DNA from: an uncultured Gemmiger sp.
Lineage (GTDB): Bacteria > Bacillota > Clostridia > Oscillospirales > Ruminococcaceae
Length of the DNA stretch: 12,893 bases
Direction: 5' to 3'
Assembly (NCBI GenBank): GCA_959018215.1
Contig: CAUEKL010000045.1
Span: 1 to 12,893, forward strand
The first letter of the stretch is position 1. Each line of letters begins with the position of its first letter. The notes beneath the pieces were generated by a model. It was given only the letters and a program-made list of their open reading frames with translations, was not told the DNA's origin and searched no databases. This document shows, in pieces, positions 7,581 through 12,893 of this stretch. Position numbers and translations under genes: made by a program.

Positions 7581-7599
7581 CCGGTTCCCCCGGAACCGG
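7581..7599 (+). repeat. Stem-loop between GH43 and SDR 1
   Basis: CCGGTTCC (7581-7588) and GGAACCGG (7592-7599) form a perfect 8-bp hairpin with loop CCC, two bases after the GH43 stop codon. No U-run follows, and the next ribosome binding site (AAGGAAGG) begins about 8 bases downstream. It likely stabilises the 3' end of a processed upstream transcript or tunes expression of the second half of the operon. The structure is seen; the effect is inferred. Confidence 0.6.
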
Positions 7600-7625
7600 A
7601 CAACAAAAGGAAGGTGTAACCTTTT

Positions 7626-8369
7626 ATGGATAAACTTCTGGACAAGCAGCTCTGCGTCATCACCGGTGCGGCCAACGGCATCGGCCGGGCCATCGCGCAG
7701 CGCTTCCTGGAGGAAGGCGCCGATCTGGTGGTGGCGGACTACGACGAAAAGACCGCCCGTGCCCTCTACGGCGACAACCCCCATGTGCTGGATATTGTGC
7801 AGATCGATGCCACCCGCATCGAGGATCTGGAAAAACTGGGCGCGGCGGTGGCCAAAACCGGCCGCAAGGTCAAGGCGGTGCTGCCCATCGTGGGCAACGG
7901 TCCGCAGAATCCCATCGAGGAGATCACCCCGGAGGAATTCCATCTGACCATGAACCTCAATGTCTTCTCCGCCTTCTTCACGGTGCAGAAGGTGCTGCCT
8001 TACATGTCGGACAAATCGGCCATTGTGCTGATTTCCTCCATCGCAGGGTTCCAGGGCGGCAAGAATGCCCTGGTGTACAACGCCGCCAAGGCGGCCGTGC
8101 GCTCCATGGCCCGGTCCTTCACCGGCGAGCTGGCGGAGCGGGGCATCCGGGCCAACGCCATCAGCCCCGGACCCACCGAGACCAAGGCCTTTACCGAGTT
8201 CGTGAACAACGATGACGACGTGCGCCGGGGCATCGTTTCCCAGATTCCGGTGGGCCATATCGGGCAGCCTTCCGAAATTGCGGCGGTGGCCCTGTTCCTG
8301 GCCAGCGACCAGTCCTCCTATGTGACCGGCGCTGAGATCATTACCGACGGCGGCTTTACCAACCGCTGA
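7626..8369 (+). CDS. Short-chain dehydrogenase/reductase 1 (classical SDR, NAD-type)
   Basis: A 247-residue classical SDR. The nucleotide-binding motif TGAANGIG is at 13-20 and an aspartate, D38, ends the second strand, which predicts NAD(H) preference. The catalytic serine (S137/S138 in ISSIAG), Y151 and K155 (YNAAK) are all present, as is N112. The usual NNAG motif that holds the adenine-side loop is changed to PIVGNG (87-92), an odd feature. The C terminus has SSYVTGAEIITDGG, typical of SDRs ending in a dimer strand. The start at 7626 follows AAGGAAGG with a rather long spacing of about 11 bases. It probably oxidises a sugar or sugar-derived alcohol or reduces a ketone within the operon's pathway. 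Substrate unknown. Confidence 0.92.
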   Translation: MDKLLDKQLCVITGAANGIGRAIAQRFLEEGADLVVADYDEKTARALYGDNPHVLDIVQIDATRIEDLEKLGAAVAKTGRKVKAVLPIVGNGPQNPIEEITPEEFHLTMNLNVFSAFFTVQKVLPYMSDKSAIVLISSIAGFQGGKNALVYNAAKAAVRSMARSFTGELAERGIRANAISPGPTETKAFTEFVNNDDDVRRGIVSQIPVGHIGQPSEIAAVALFLASDQSSYVTGAEIITDGGFTNR

Positions 8370-8414
8370 TTTTGCCCTGATTCTTGAGCAGAGATTCTGC
8401 AAGGAGGTTTTTCT

Positions 8415-8870
8415 ATGGCTTTGTCCTCAACAAAGATCGTCAAGGTGATCGTGGTGACCGATGACCTGGACAAAACGGTGGCGGCCTACCGGTCGCTGCT
8501 GGGCACCGGCTGTGCGCCGGCGGCGGAGGAAGAACACAAGATGGTTCGCACTCCCTACACCAAATACATGGGTCAGGACGTGACCGATATGCCCATGAAG
8601 GTGGAAAGCGTCTTTACCGACAATTTCTGGTTCGAGATCATCCAGCCCATGGGCAGCAATGATCCCTGGGCGGCCTGGCTGAAGGAGCACGGCACCTCGG
8701 TGTGCTCGGTCTGCCTGCTGAGCAACGGCCCGCTGGAAGCGGACGAACAGACCATGGCAAAGGCCGGGTATTCCTCCATCTTCAAGCAGGAAAAGGGCTA
8801 CGAGGCCTATGAGTACTTTGACGCATCCCGGGACATGGGTGTCCTGGTGGAAGTCAAGGAACACTACTGA
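8415..8870 (+). CDS. VOC superfamily protein 2, metal ligands partly lost
   Basis: A 151-residue VOC-fold protein that lines up with VOC 1 along its whole length (for example FEIIQP against LELIQP, then LKEHG against LEEHG). Of the four ligand positions, E74 and E146 are kept, but Q12 of VOC 1 is K10 here and the H98/H99 pair is C97/S98. Metal binding of the usual kind is therefore doubtful. It may be a non-catalytic partner of VOC 1, a binding protein, or an enzyme with a different mechanism. A good AAGGAGG at 8401-8407 sets the start 7 bases downstream. It lies between the two SDR genes, 45 bases after SDR 1. Fold assignment is fairly sure; function is not known. Confidence 0.82.
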   Translation: MALSSTKIVKVIVVTDDLDKTVAAYRSLLGTGCAPAAEEEHKMVRTPYTKYMGQDVTDMPMKVESVFTDNFWFEIIQPMGSNDPWAAWLKEHGTSVCSVCLLSNGPLEADEQTMAKAGYSSIFKQEKGYEAYEYFDASRDMGVLVEVKEHY

Positions 8871-8895
8871 GCCCGGCCCGAAAGGGGATACCGAG

Positions 8896-9606
8896 ATGAA
8901 CTATGTGATGGTCACCGGCGCCGGCCGCCCGGAAGCCCTGGGCTTCAACCTGGTCCGGCGCTGCCTGGAACGGGGGGATACCGTGCTGGCTTCGGTGCGG
9001 CGGCCCTGCCCGCCGCTGGAGGCGCTGGCCCAAACCTGCCCCGGGCGGCTGCACATCCTGACCATGGATGTGAGTGACACGGCATCGGTGCGGGCCGCTG
9101 CGGAACAGGCCGGAAAACGGGTGCCCCGGGTCGACCTGCTGGTCAACAATGCGGTCACCACCTCGCCGGACTGCAACAAGGAATTCATGCAGACCGACCT
9201 GGACCGCCTGACGGAGGTCTTCAACGTGGATGCGGTGGGACCTTTGCGGGTCATCCAGGCGTGGATGCCGCTGCTGCGGCAGGGCCCGGCGGCCCTGGTG
9301 GTCAACATCTCCTCCGAAGCCGGCAGCATCGGTACCTGCTACCGCACCAACATGCTGGACTATGCCATGGCCAAGGCGGCCCTGAATATGGCCACCAAGA
9401 CCCTGCACAACGCCTGCCGGGAACTCCCTGACCTGAACATCCTCTGCCTGCATCCCGGCTGGATGCGCACCAACCCGGGCAACGCCGCCGCCCCGCTGCT
9501 TCCCTATGACCACGCCAGGACCCTGCTGGACCTGTTCCGGAAGGTACAGACAGACAAGTCGGCGCCGGTGTTCATGGATTACAAGGGCGAAGCCTATCCC
9601 TGGTAG
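8896..9606 (+). CDS. Short-chain dehydrogenase/reductase 2 (C-factor-like, NADP-type)
   Basis: A 236-residue SDR. The glycine motif is a variant, TGAGRPEALG (7-16); NNAV at 84-87 replaces NNAG; the catalytic serine is in NISSEAG (S139/S140), with Y156 and K160 (YAMAK). Arginines R35 and R36 after the second strand favour NADP(H). The C-terminal half, ending GEAYPW, resembles C-factor-type SDRs. The start at 8896 is chosen because AAAGGGG lies at 8881-8887 and the Rossmann fold begins at once; an upstream in-frame ATG at 8809 would extend into VOC 2. It follows VOC 2 by 25 bases and precedes the GH10 gene by 14. With SDR 1 it could interconvert an alcohol through a ketone using different cofactors. 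Substrate unknown. Confidence 0.9.
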   Translation: MNYVMVTGAGRPEALGFNLVRRCLERGDTVLASVRRPCPPLEALAQTCPGRLHILTMDVSDTASVRAAAEQAGKRVPRVDLLVNNAVTTSPDCNKEFMQTDLDRLTEVFNVDAVGPLRVIQAWMPLLRQGPAALVVNISSEAGSIGTCYRTNMLDYAMAKAALNMATKTLHNACRELPDLNILCLHPGWMRTNPGNAAAPLLPYDHARTLLDLFRKVQTDKSAPVFMDYKGEAYPW

Positions 9607-9620
9607 AAAGGAGCCTCCGG

Positions 9621-10868
9621 ATGTCTGCTTATGAAAACCGCCGCGGCCGGATGACCGTGCAGCTCTGCGATGCGGCCGGAGCCCCCCTGTGCGGGGCTGC
9701 GGTGGATTACGCCCAGCAAACCCACGAATTCCTCTTCGGATGCGGTGCCTTCGATACCCTCCCGGCCACAGCGCCGGTCGAAGGAGCCGCAGCCGCCGAA
9801 GACCGGGCCTTTTACCGGGACCGGGTGGACAAGTGGCTGGGGGTGTTCAATTACGGCACCCTGCCCTTCTATTGGGGGCAGTTTGAACCGGTGGAAGGTT
9901 GCCCTCTGACCGAAAGCCGGATGCGGGCTGCCCGTTTTTTGCAGGAGCACGGGGTACGGGTGAAAGGCCATCCCCTGTGCTGGCACACCGTCTGTGCCGA
10001 CTGGCTGATGGAATACGACAACAAGACCATCCTGCGCAAGCAGCTGGACCGGATCCAGCGGGAGGTGAGCACCTTCCGGGGTGTGGTGGACATCTGGGAT
10101 GTGATCAACGAAGTGGTCATTATGCCCGTGTACCGCCAGGACAATGCAGTCAGCCGTATCTGCCGGGATCTGGGCCCGGTGGAACTGGTCAGACAGGTGT
10201 TTGCGGCGGCCAGACAGGCCAACCCCGACGCCATGCTGCTCATCAACGACTTCAACCTGTCCGACAAGTACCGTGATCTGATTGCAGCCTGCCTGGATGC
10301 AGGGGTGCCCATTTCGGCCATCGGGCTGCAGACCCACCAGCATCAGGGGTACATGGGCGGGGAGCGGCTGGAGGAAATTCTGGAACGGTTCTCGGTCTTT
10401 GGCCTGCCCCTCCATTTTACCGAAAACACCCTGCTGTCCGGTCATCTGATGCCCCCGGACATTGTGGATCTGAACGACTACCAGCCCGACGAATGGCCCA
10501 CCACTCCGGAAGGGGAAGAGCGCCAGAGCCGGGAATGGGAGGAGATGCTCCGGATTCTCTTTGCCCACCCGCTGGTGCAGGCCGTGACCGGCTGGGACTT
10601 TGCGGACGGCGCCTGGCTGAACGCGCCCAGCGGTCTGGTGCGGGCGGATAATTCGCCCAAGCCCGCCTACCGGACCCTGCAGCGCCTCATTCACGAGGAA
10701 TGGACTTCCCGGGGCGTGCTCCACACCGATCAGAACGGCATGGCAGAACTGGAAGGCTTCCGGGGGCGGTACAGCCTGCGGGCGGGCCGGTCACAAGGGA
10801 CGGTGACCTTGTCCGCGCAGGGCGCCGCACAGCCCCGGCGGGTGGTTCTGCAGCCGATGAACAGCTGA
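9621..10868 (+). CDS. GH10 family endo-1,4-beta-xylanase-like protein, cytoplasmic
   Basis: A 415-residue divergent glycoside hydrolase family 10 protein. An N-terminal beta segment (about 10-45, VQLCDAAGAPLCGAAV) leads into the TIM barrel. Barrel motifs are YWGQFEP (84-90), VKGHPLCWH (114-122), WDVINE (159-164) with acid/base E164, GLQTHQHQG (235-243), and the nucleophile E268 in LHFTEN, where most GH10 enzymes read TELD. GWDFADGAWL (324-333) replaces the usual WG-x-x-D-x-x-SW. A C-terminal beta segment (about 366-412) resembles the tail of other atypical GH10 proteins. There is no signal peptide, so it should act on imported short xylo-oligosaccharides or aryl-xylosides, as intracellular xylanases do. 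The start follows AAAGGAG 8 bases upstream. Family is clear; substrate specificity could differ from xylan because of the divergent motifs. Confidence 0.87.
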   Translation: MSAYENRRGRMTVQLCDAAGAPLCGAAVDYAQQTHEFLFGCGAFDTLPATAPVEGAAAAEDRAFYRDRVDKWLGVFNYGTLPFYWGQFEPVEGCPLTESRMRAARFLQEHGVRVKGHPLCWHTVCADWLMEYDNKTILRKQLDRIQREVSTFRGVVDIWDVINEVVIMPVYRQDNAVSRICRDLGPVELVRQVFAAARQANPDAMLLINDFNLSDKYRDLIAACLDAGVPISAIGLQTHQHQGYMGGERLEEILERFSVFGLPLHFTENTLLSGHLMPPDIVDLNDYQPDEWPTTPEGEERQSREWEEMLRILFAHPLVQAVTGWDFADGAWLNAPSGLVRADNSPKPAYRTLQRLIHEEWTSRGVLHTDQNGMAELEGFRGRYSLRAGRSQGTVTLSAQGAAQPRRVVLQPMNS

Positions 10869-10886
10869 CAAAGGAGGCAGATCCCC

Positions 10887-11528
10887 ATGCAGATACAGCC
10901 TGTGACCGCGCCGGAATTTTCCGCCTACGGGCGGGTGGTGACCGAGGCGGAACCGGAGTGCTCCGCCCTGGTTCTGGCATTGCGCCGGTATACGCCCATG
11001 CCGGCGGGCCTGGACTACCGGGCCAAGGATACCGCCTTGCAGCAGCTGCCGGAAGCGGAAACCCTGGGACTGCTGCTCTTCGGCGGTATGCCCTGTCAGT
11101 TCGGCTGGTGCAACGGACATAACACCCGGCTGAACTGTCTGGAGTACCATCGTGCCAGCGAGTACAACCTGGGTGCCACGGATTTCATCCTTCTGCTGGC
11201 CAGACGGCAGCAGATCCGGGACGGCAAGCTGGACACCGCGCTGGTCCGGGCCTTCCGGGTCCCGGCGGGAACACTGGTGGAAATTTATCCCGATACCCTG
11301 CACTATGCGCCCTGCCAGGCCGCCCCGGAACAGGGCTTCCGGGTGGCGGCCATCATGCCGCTGGGGGCCAACACCCCTTTGCCGGCTACGGTGCCCCGCC
11401 GCGGGGACGGTGCTCTGCTGTGGGCCAGAGGCAAGTGGCTGCTGGCGCATCCCGATTCCCCGGAAGCGGCACAGGGGGCCTGTGTGGGCCTGACAGGGGA
11501 GAACCTGGACCTGGCCGCCCTGCTGTGA
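10887..11528 (+). CDS. DUF4867 family protein (cupin/ureidoglycolate lyase-like)
   Basis: A 213-residue protein recognised as DUF4867, a family common in sugar operons of gut Firmicutes and without an established function. Visible signatures are GGMPCQFGWCNGHN (66-79), LEYHRASE (85-92) and TLHYAPC (137-143), followed by GKWLLAHPDS (182-191). E86, H88, E92 and H139 could form a cupin-like metal site similar in spirit to that of sugar isomerases such as lyxose isomerase; this is inference from spacing. No signal peptide or membrane segment. The start at 10887 has AAAGGAGG at 10870-10877 and lies 18 bases after the GH10 stop. It is the last gene before the terminators, so it belongs to the operon and may be a sugar isomerase or mutarotase of the pathway. 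Confidence 0.82.
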   Translation: MQIQPVTAPEFSAYGRVVTEAEPECSALVLALRRYTPMPAGLDYRAKDTALQQLPEAETLGLLLFGGMPCQFGWCNGHNTRLNCLEYHRASEYNLGATDFILLLARRQQIRDGKLDTALVRAFRVPAGTLVEIYPDTLHYAPCQAAPEQGFRVAAIMPLGANTPLPATVPRRGDGALLWARGKWLLAHPDSPEAAQGACVGLTGENLDLAALL

Positions 11529-11572
11529 GTGGACTCTTTCATTTCTTGACTTGATTTACAAAATGTGGTGTG

Positions 11573-11590
11573 CCGTCGGTGCGCCGACGG
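11573..11590 (+). terminator. Stem-loop after the operon
   Basis: CCGTCGG (11573-11579) and CCGACGG (11584-11590) form a perfect 7-bp hairpin with loop TGCG, followed by ATTCAATTTTC. It lies 44 bases after the last operon stop. The weak U-tract suggests a first, partial terminator or a 3'-end stabiliser ahead of the stronger one downstream. Confidence 0.5.
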
Positions 11591-11604
11591 ATTCAATTTT
11601 CAAC

Positions 11605-11652
11605 AAAAGAAGCAGCCCCGGTCCGCGACCGAAGCTGCTTCTTTTGTCTTTT
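11605..11652 (+). terminator. Strong rho-independent terminator of the operon
   Basis: AAAAGAAGCAGC (11605-11616) pairs perfectly with GCTGCTTCTTTT (11634-11645); an inner stem CGGTC/GACCG (11619-11623 with 11627-11631) sits around a 3-base loop, separated by a small CC/AA internal loop. The run TTTTGTCTTTT follows on the + strand. The A-rich 5' arm also gives a U-run on the opposite strand, so it may work in both directions and protect against read-through between the operon and the convergent tRNA gene. Confidence 0.85.
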
Positions 11653-11740
11653 CCCAAGAAACCGGCCCTTCCGCAGACCGAAAGGGTTCGGGACGGGAAA
11701 ATTTCTTGCATTTTATATTTTCCGGACCGGCAAAGACAAC

Positions 11741-11772
11741 AAAAAAGCGGCAGAGTCAACACTCTACCGCTT
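11741..11772 (-). terminator. Rho-independent terminator of tRNA-Asn
   Basis: Read on the - strand, AAGCGGTAGAGT and ACTCTGCCGCTT pair over 12 positions with one G-U pair and a 4-base loop GTTG, and the 3' arm runs into six T residues (complement of 11741-11746). It begins 3 bases after the encoded CCA end of the tRNA. Confidence 0.85.
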
Positions 11773-11774
11773 GT

Positions 11775-11851
11775 TGGCTGCCCCAGTCCGACTTGAACGG
11801 ACGACACCCTGATTAACAGTCAGGTGCTCTAACCAACTGAGCTATGGGGCA
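11775..11851 (-). tRNA. tRNA-Asn (anticodon GTT), CCA encoded
   Basis: On the - strand the sequence folds into a full cloverleaf. The acceptor stem is TGCCCCA/TGGGGCA with discriminator G, the D stem is GCTC/GAGC, the anticodon stem is CCTGA/TCAGG with loop CTGTTAA (anticodon GTT, asparagine), and the T arm is GTCCG-TTCAAGT-CGGAC. The 3' CCA is encoded at 11775-11777. All invariant positions checked by eye are intact. It is transcribed towards the operon, from its own promoter and into its own terminator. Confidence 0.96.
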
Positions 11852-11872
11852 ATATTTGAATCAGCGTGGTTA

Positions 11873-11901
11873 AGTATACTGCGGAAAGTTGGATTTGTCA
11901 A
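11873..11901 (-). promoter_or_regulatory. Near-consensus sigma-70/sigma-A promoter of tRNA-Asn
   Basis: On the - strand TTGACA (complement of 11896-11901) and TATACT (complement of 11873-11878) are separated by exactly 17 bases. The predicted start is near 11866, about 15 bases before the mature tRNA. This near-consensus strength fits constitutive stable-RNA expression and contrasts with the -35-less promoter of the operon. Confidence 0.88.
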
Positions 11902-12366
11902 GCCTCTTTTTCAAAAAAATCAAAACTTTTTTACGAATGGCTTCCTGTGCCGTAAGTTCAAAAAGTTTTTTGCGCCCCGACACACTTTTGCAACTTTTGC
12001 AGCACCGGGGAGATATACTTCATCATGCGGGGCGAAACCCGCGGGGCTGCTCCTTTCACAGGGCGGCCCGGGGCCTGGTGACGCCGCAGGCACAGTGCCG
12101 CGGCGCCGGCCCGGAACAGACGGCTACATATGCCCGCGGGGCACACGGCCGCCCGGAAACAGCGCACACAACCCCCGAGCCTTTTGGGGCCGGGGACGGA
12201 GCCTGACGAACAGGAGCGCGCGGTTTCCCTGCGACGGCTGTGGCGGCCCCGGGCCCGGCGCACCGCGCCTTCCCGCCGTCATGAGACCGGGACAGACCCG
12301 CCCGAACAAGCATCCGCCGTCTCCCCGTGGGGCAGACGGCTTCACAAAACGGGAGGGGTGTACAAG
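11902..12366. other. Long non-coding stretch: AT-rich part, then GC-rich leader
   Basis: No convincing gene lies here. The first 120 bases are AT-rich with A/T runs and a tandem 9-bp repeat (11984-12001). A -10-like TATACT is at 12014-12019 on the + strand with no good -35 at normal spacing; it could start the transcript of the small exported-protein genes downstream, giving a leader of about 340 bases. From 12025 the DNA is very GC-rich and includes a hairpin GCGGG/CCCGC (12027-12031 with 12038-12042). An open frame upstream of 12367 (from 12130) is arginine- and proline-rich, lacks a ribosome binding site and looks like a by-product of GC content. Confidence 0.5.
11984..12001. repeat. Tandem 9-bp direct repeat
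   Basis: ACTTTTGCA occurs twice head to tail at 11984-11992 and 11993-12001, just upstream of the TATACT at 12014. It may be a protein-binding site or chance; nothing else supports a role. Confidence 0.4.
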
Positions 12367-12738
12367 ATGAAACGACATCTGCATCTGGCCATGGGACTGA
12401 GTTCTGTGCTGCTGGCGGCCTGCTGCCTGGCAGGCGCCGGACTGGCCTGGCTGCGGGCCGCCGTGGGCGCGGTGGCACGTACCGCCCTGCTGTGCACGGT
12501 ATCCGAACCGGCCCAGGCACCCGCAGAATCCATCACCATGGCAACCAGCCGCACATCCGAAACCGCACTGCCCCGCACGGGCTACTGGTTCGGTCCCACC
12601 CTGGGGGTGGACCGGAGCCCGGTATGGCGGGAACCAGGCCGGGCTCCGGCCTTTGATGCCGCAGCCTGGAACCCCGGGCCGCCGGGTACCGCCCGGGCCG
12701 GGCCTGTGCCTGTGCCCCTGACCGGAACCGAAATATGA
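12367..12738 (+). CDS. Hypothetical small membrane-anchored or lipoprotein-like protein
   Basis: A 123-residue protein of unknown function. The N terminus (MKRHLHLAMG) is basic and is followed by a long hydrophobic stretch to about residue 43, which contains the lipobox-like LLAAC with C19; it could be a lipoprotein signal or a membrane anchor, since hydrophobicity continues past the cysteine. The rest is rich in Ala, Pro, Gly and Thr, with a PGPPGTARAGPVPVP stretch near the C terminus, and shows no recognisable domain. The start at 12367 has GGAGGGG at 12351-12357 upstream. Base composition is richer in GC than the operon. The next gene also encodes an exported protein 54 bases downstream, so the two may be co-transcribed. 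Confidence 0.6.
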   Translation: MKRHLHLAMGLSSVLLAACCLAGAGLAWLRAAVGAVARTALLCTVSEPAQAPAESITMATSRTSETALPRTGYWFGPTLGVDRSPVWREPGRAPAFDAAAWNPGPPGTARAGPVPVPLTGTEI

Positions 12739-12753
12739 CCGCCGTGACCTGAA

Positions 12754-12768
12754 CCCGGCAGCGCCGGG
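12754..12768 (+). repeat. Small GC hairpin between the two exported-protein genes
   Basis: CCCGGC (12754-12759) and GCCGGG (12763-12768) pair around the loop AGC. It is short and lacks a T-run, so it is not a terminator. In DNA this GC-rich such hairpins can arise by chance. Confidence 0.3.
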
Positions 12769-12792
12769 CGGCACCGCGGGGAAGGGAAGCCC

Positions 12793-12893
12793 ATGAAACT
12801 GTTCCTGCAATCCGCGGCGCTGTGCGCGCTGCTGCTGATGGGGGCGGCACTGCCTGCCCGGGCGGCCGAGTCCGCCGCCCCCATCAGCAGCAG
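12793..12893 (+). CDS. Exported protein, N-terminal fragment cut by the window edge
   Basis: Only the first 33 codons are in view. They encode a classical signal peptide: MKLF basic start, a hydrophobic core ALCALLLMGAAL, and a signal peptidase I site at about PARA-AES (cleavage after residue 24). GGGAAGGGA lies just upstream of the start at 12793, which supports translation. The mature part begins Ser/Ala-rich. The protein's identity cannot be told from this fragment. Confidence 0.7.
   Translation, partial: MKLFLQSAALCALLLMGAALPARAAESAAPISS

Noticed and set aside
11546..11574. TTGACT at 11546-11551 as a promoter -35 on the + strand
   Set aside because: No -10-like hexamer follows at 16-18 bases; the downstream sequence is the terminator region.
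12130..12738. Longer version of the 123-residue protein starting at 12130
   Set aside because: The added part is Arg/Pro-rich without motif or ribosome binding site, and would bury the hydrophobic signal inside the protein; the start at 12367 has GGAGGGG upstream.
1..12893. CRISPR array, insertion sequence or phage genes
   Set aside because: No spaced direct repeats, transposase, terminal inverted repeats or integrase are visible, and no copy of the tRNA-Asn 3' end was seen elsewhere in the window.

Overview
The window looks like chromosomal DNA from a high-GC gut Firmicute of the Oscillospiraceae type (Faecalibacterium, Gemmiger or Subdoligranulum-like). This is an inference from three things: GC-rich coding with strong AAAGGAGG ribosome binding sites, a sugar ABC transporter of the CUT1 type without its own ATPase, and AT-rich promoter DNA between GC-rich genes. 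No species can be named from sequence reading alone. All protein genes lie on the + strand and one tRNA lies on the - strand.

Region 1 (1-197) is an AT-rich control region. It has a clear -10 box (TATAAT, 119-124), no good -35 box, and an inverted repeat where the -35 should be, which suggests activator-controlled transcription.

Region 2 (198-11528) is a tight 12-gene block that reads as one operon for xylan-derived oligosaccharides or a related plant glycoside. The order is: Gfo/Idh/MocA oxidoreductase, VOC protein 1, xylose-isomerase-like TIM barrel, solute-binding lipoprotein, two permeases, GH43 beta-xylosidase, SDR 1, VOC protein 2, SDR 2, GH10 xylanase-like enzyme, DUF4867 protein. Neither glycosidase has a signal peptide, so the model is import of oligosaccharides by the ABC transporter and cleavage in the cytoplasm. 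Six further genes (oxidoreductase, TIM barrel, two VOCs, two SDRs) and the DUF4867 protein exceed what simple xylose release needs. They suggest an additional redox/isomerisation pathway acting on an unusual sugar, sugar acid or substituent. That combined pathway is the most interesting content of the window. There is no regulator, transporter ATPase, xylose isomerase or xylulokinase in view.

Region 3 (11529-11901) contains two stem-loops ending the operon, then a convergent tRNA-Asn(GTT) gene on the - strand with its own terminator, encoded CCA and near-consensus promoter.

Region 4 (11902-12893) has an AT-rich stretch and then very GC-rich DNA carrying a small membrane-anchored or lipoprotein-like hypothetical protein and the start of a second exported protein cut by the window edge. 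It appears unrelated to the operon.
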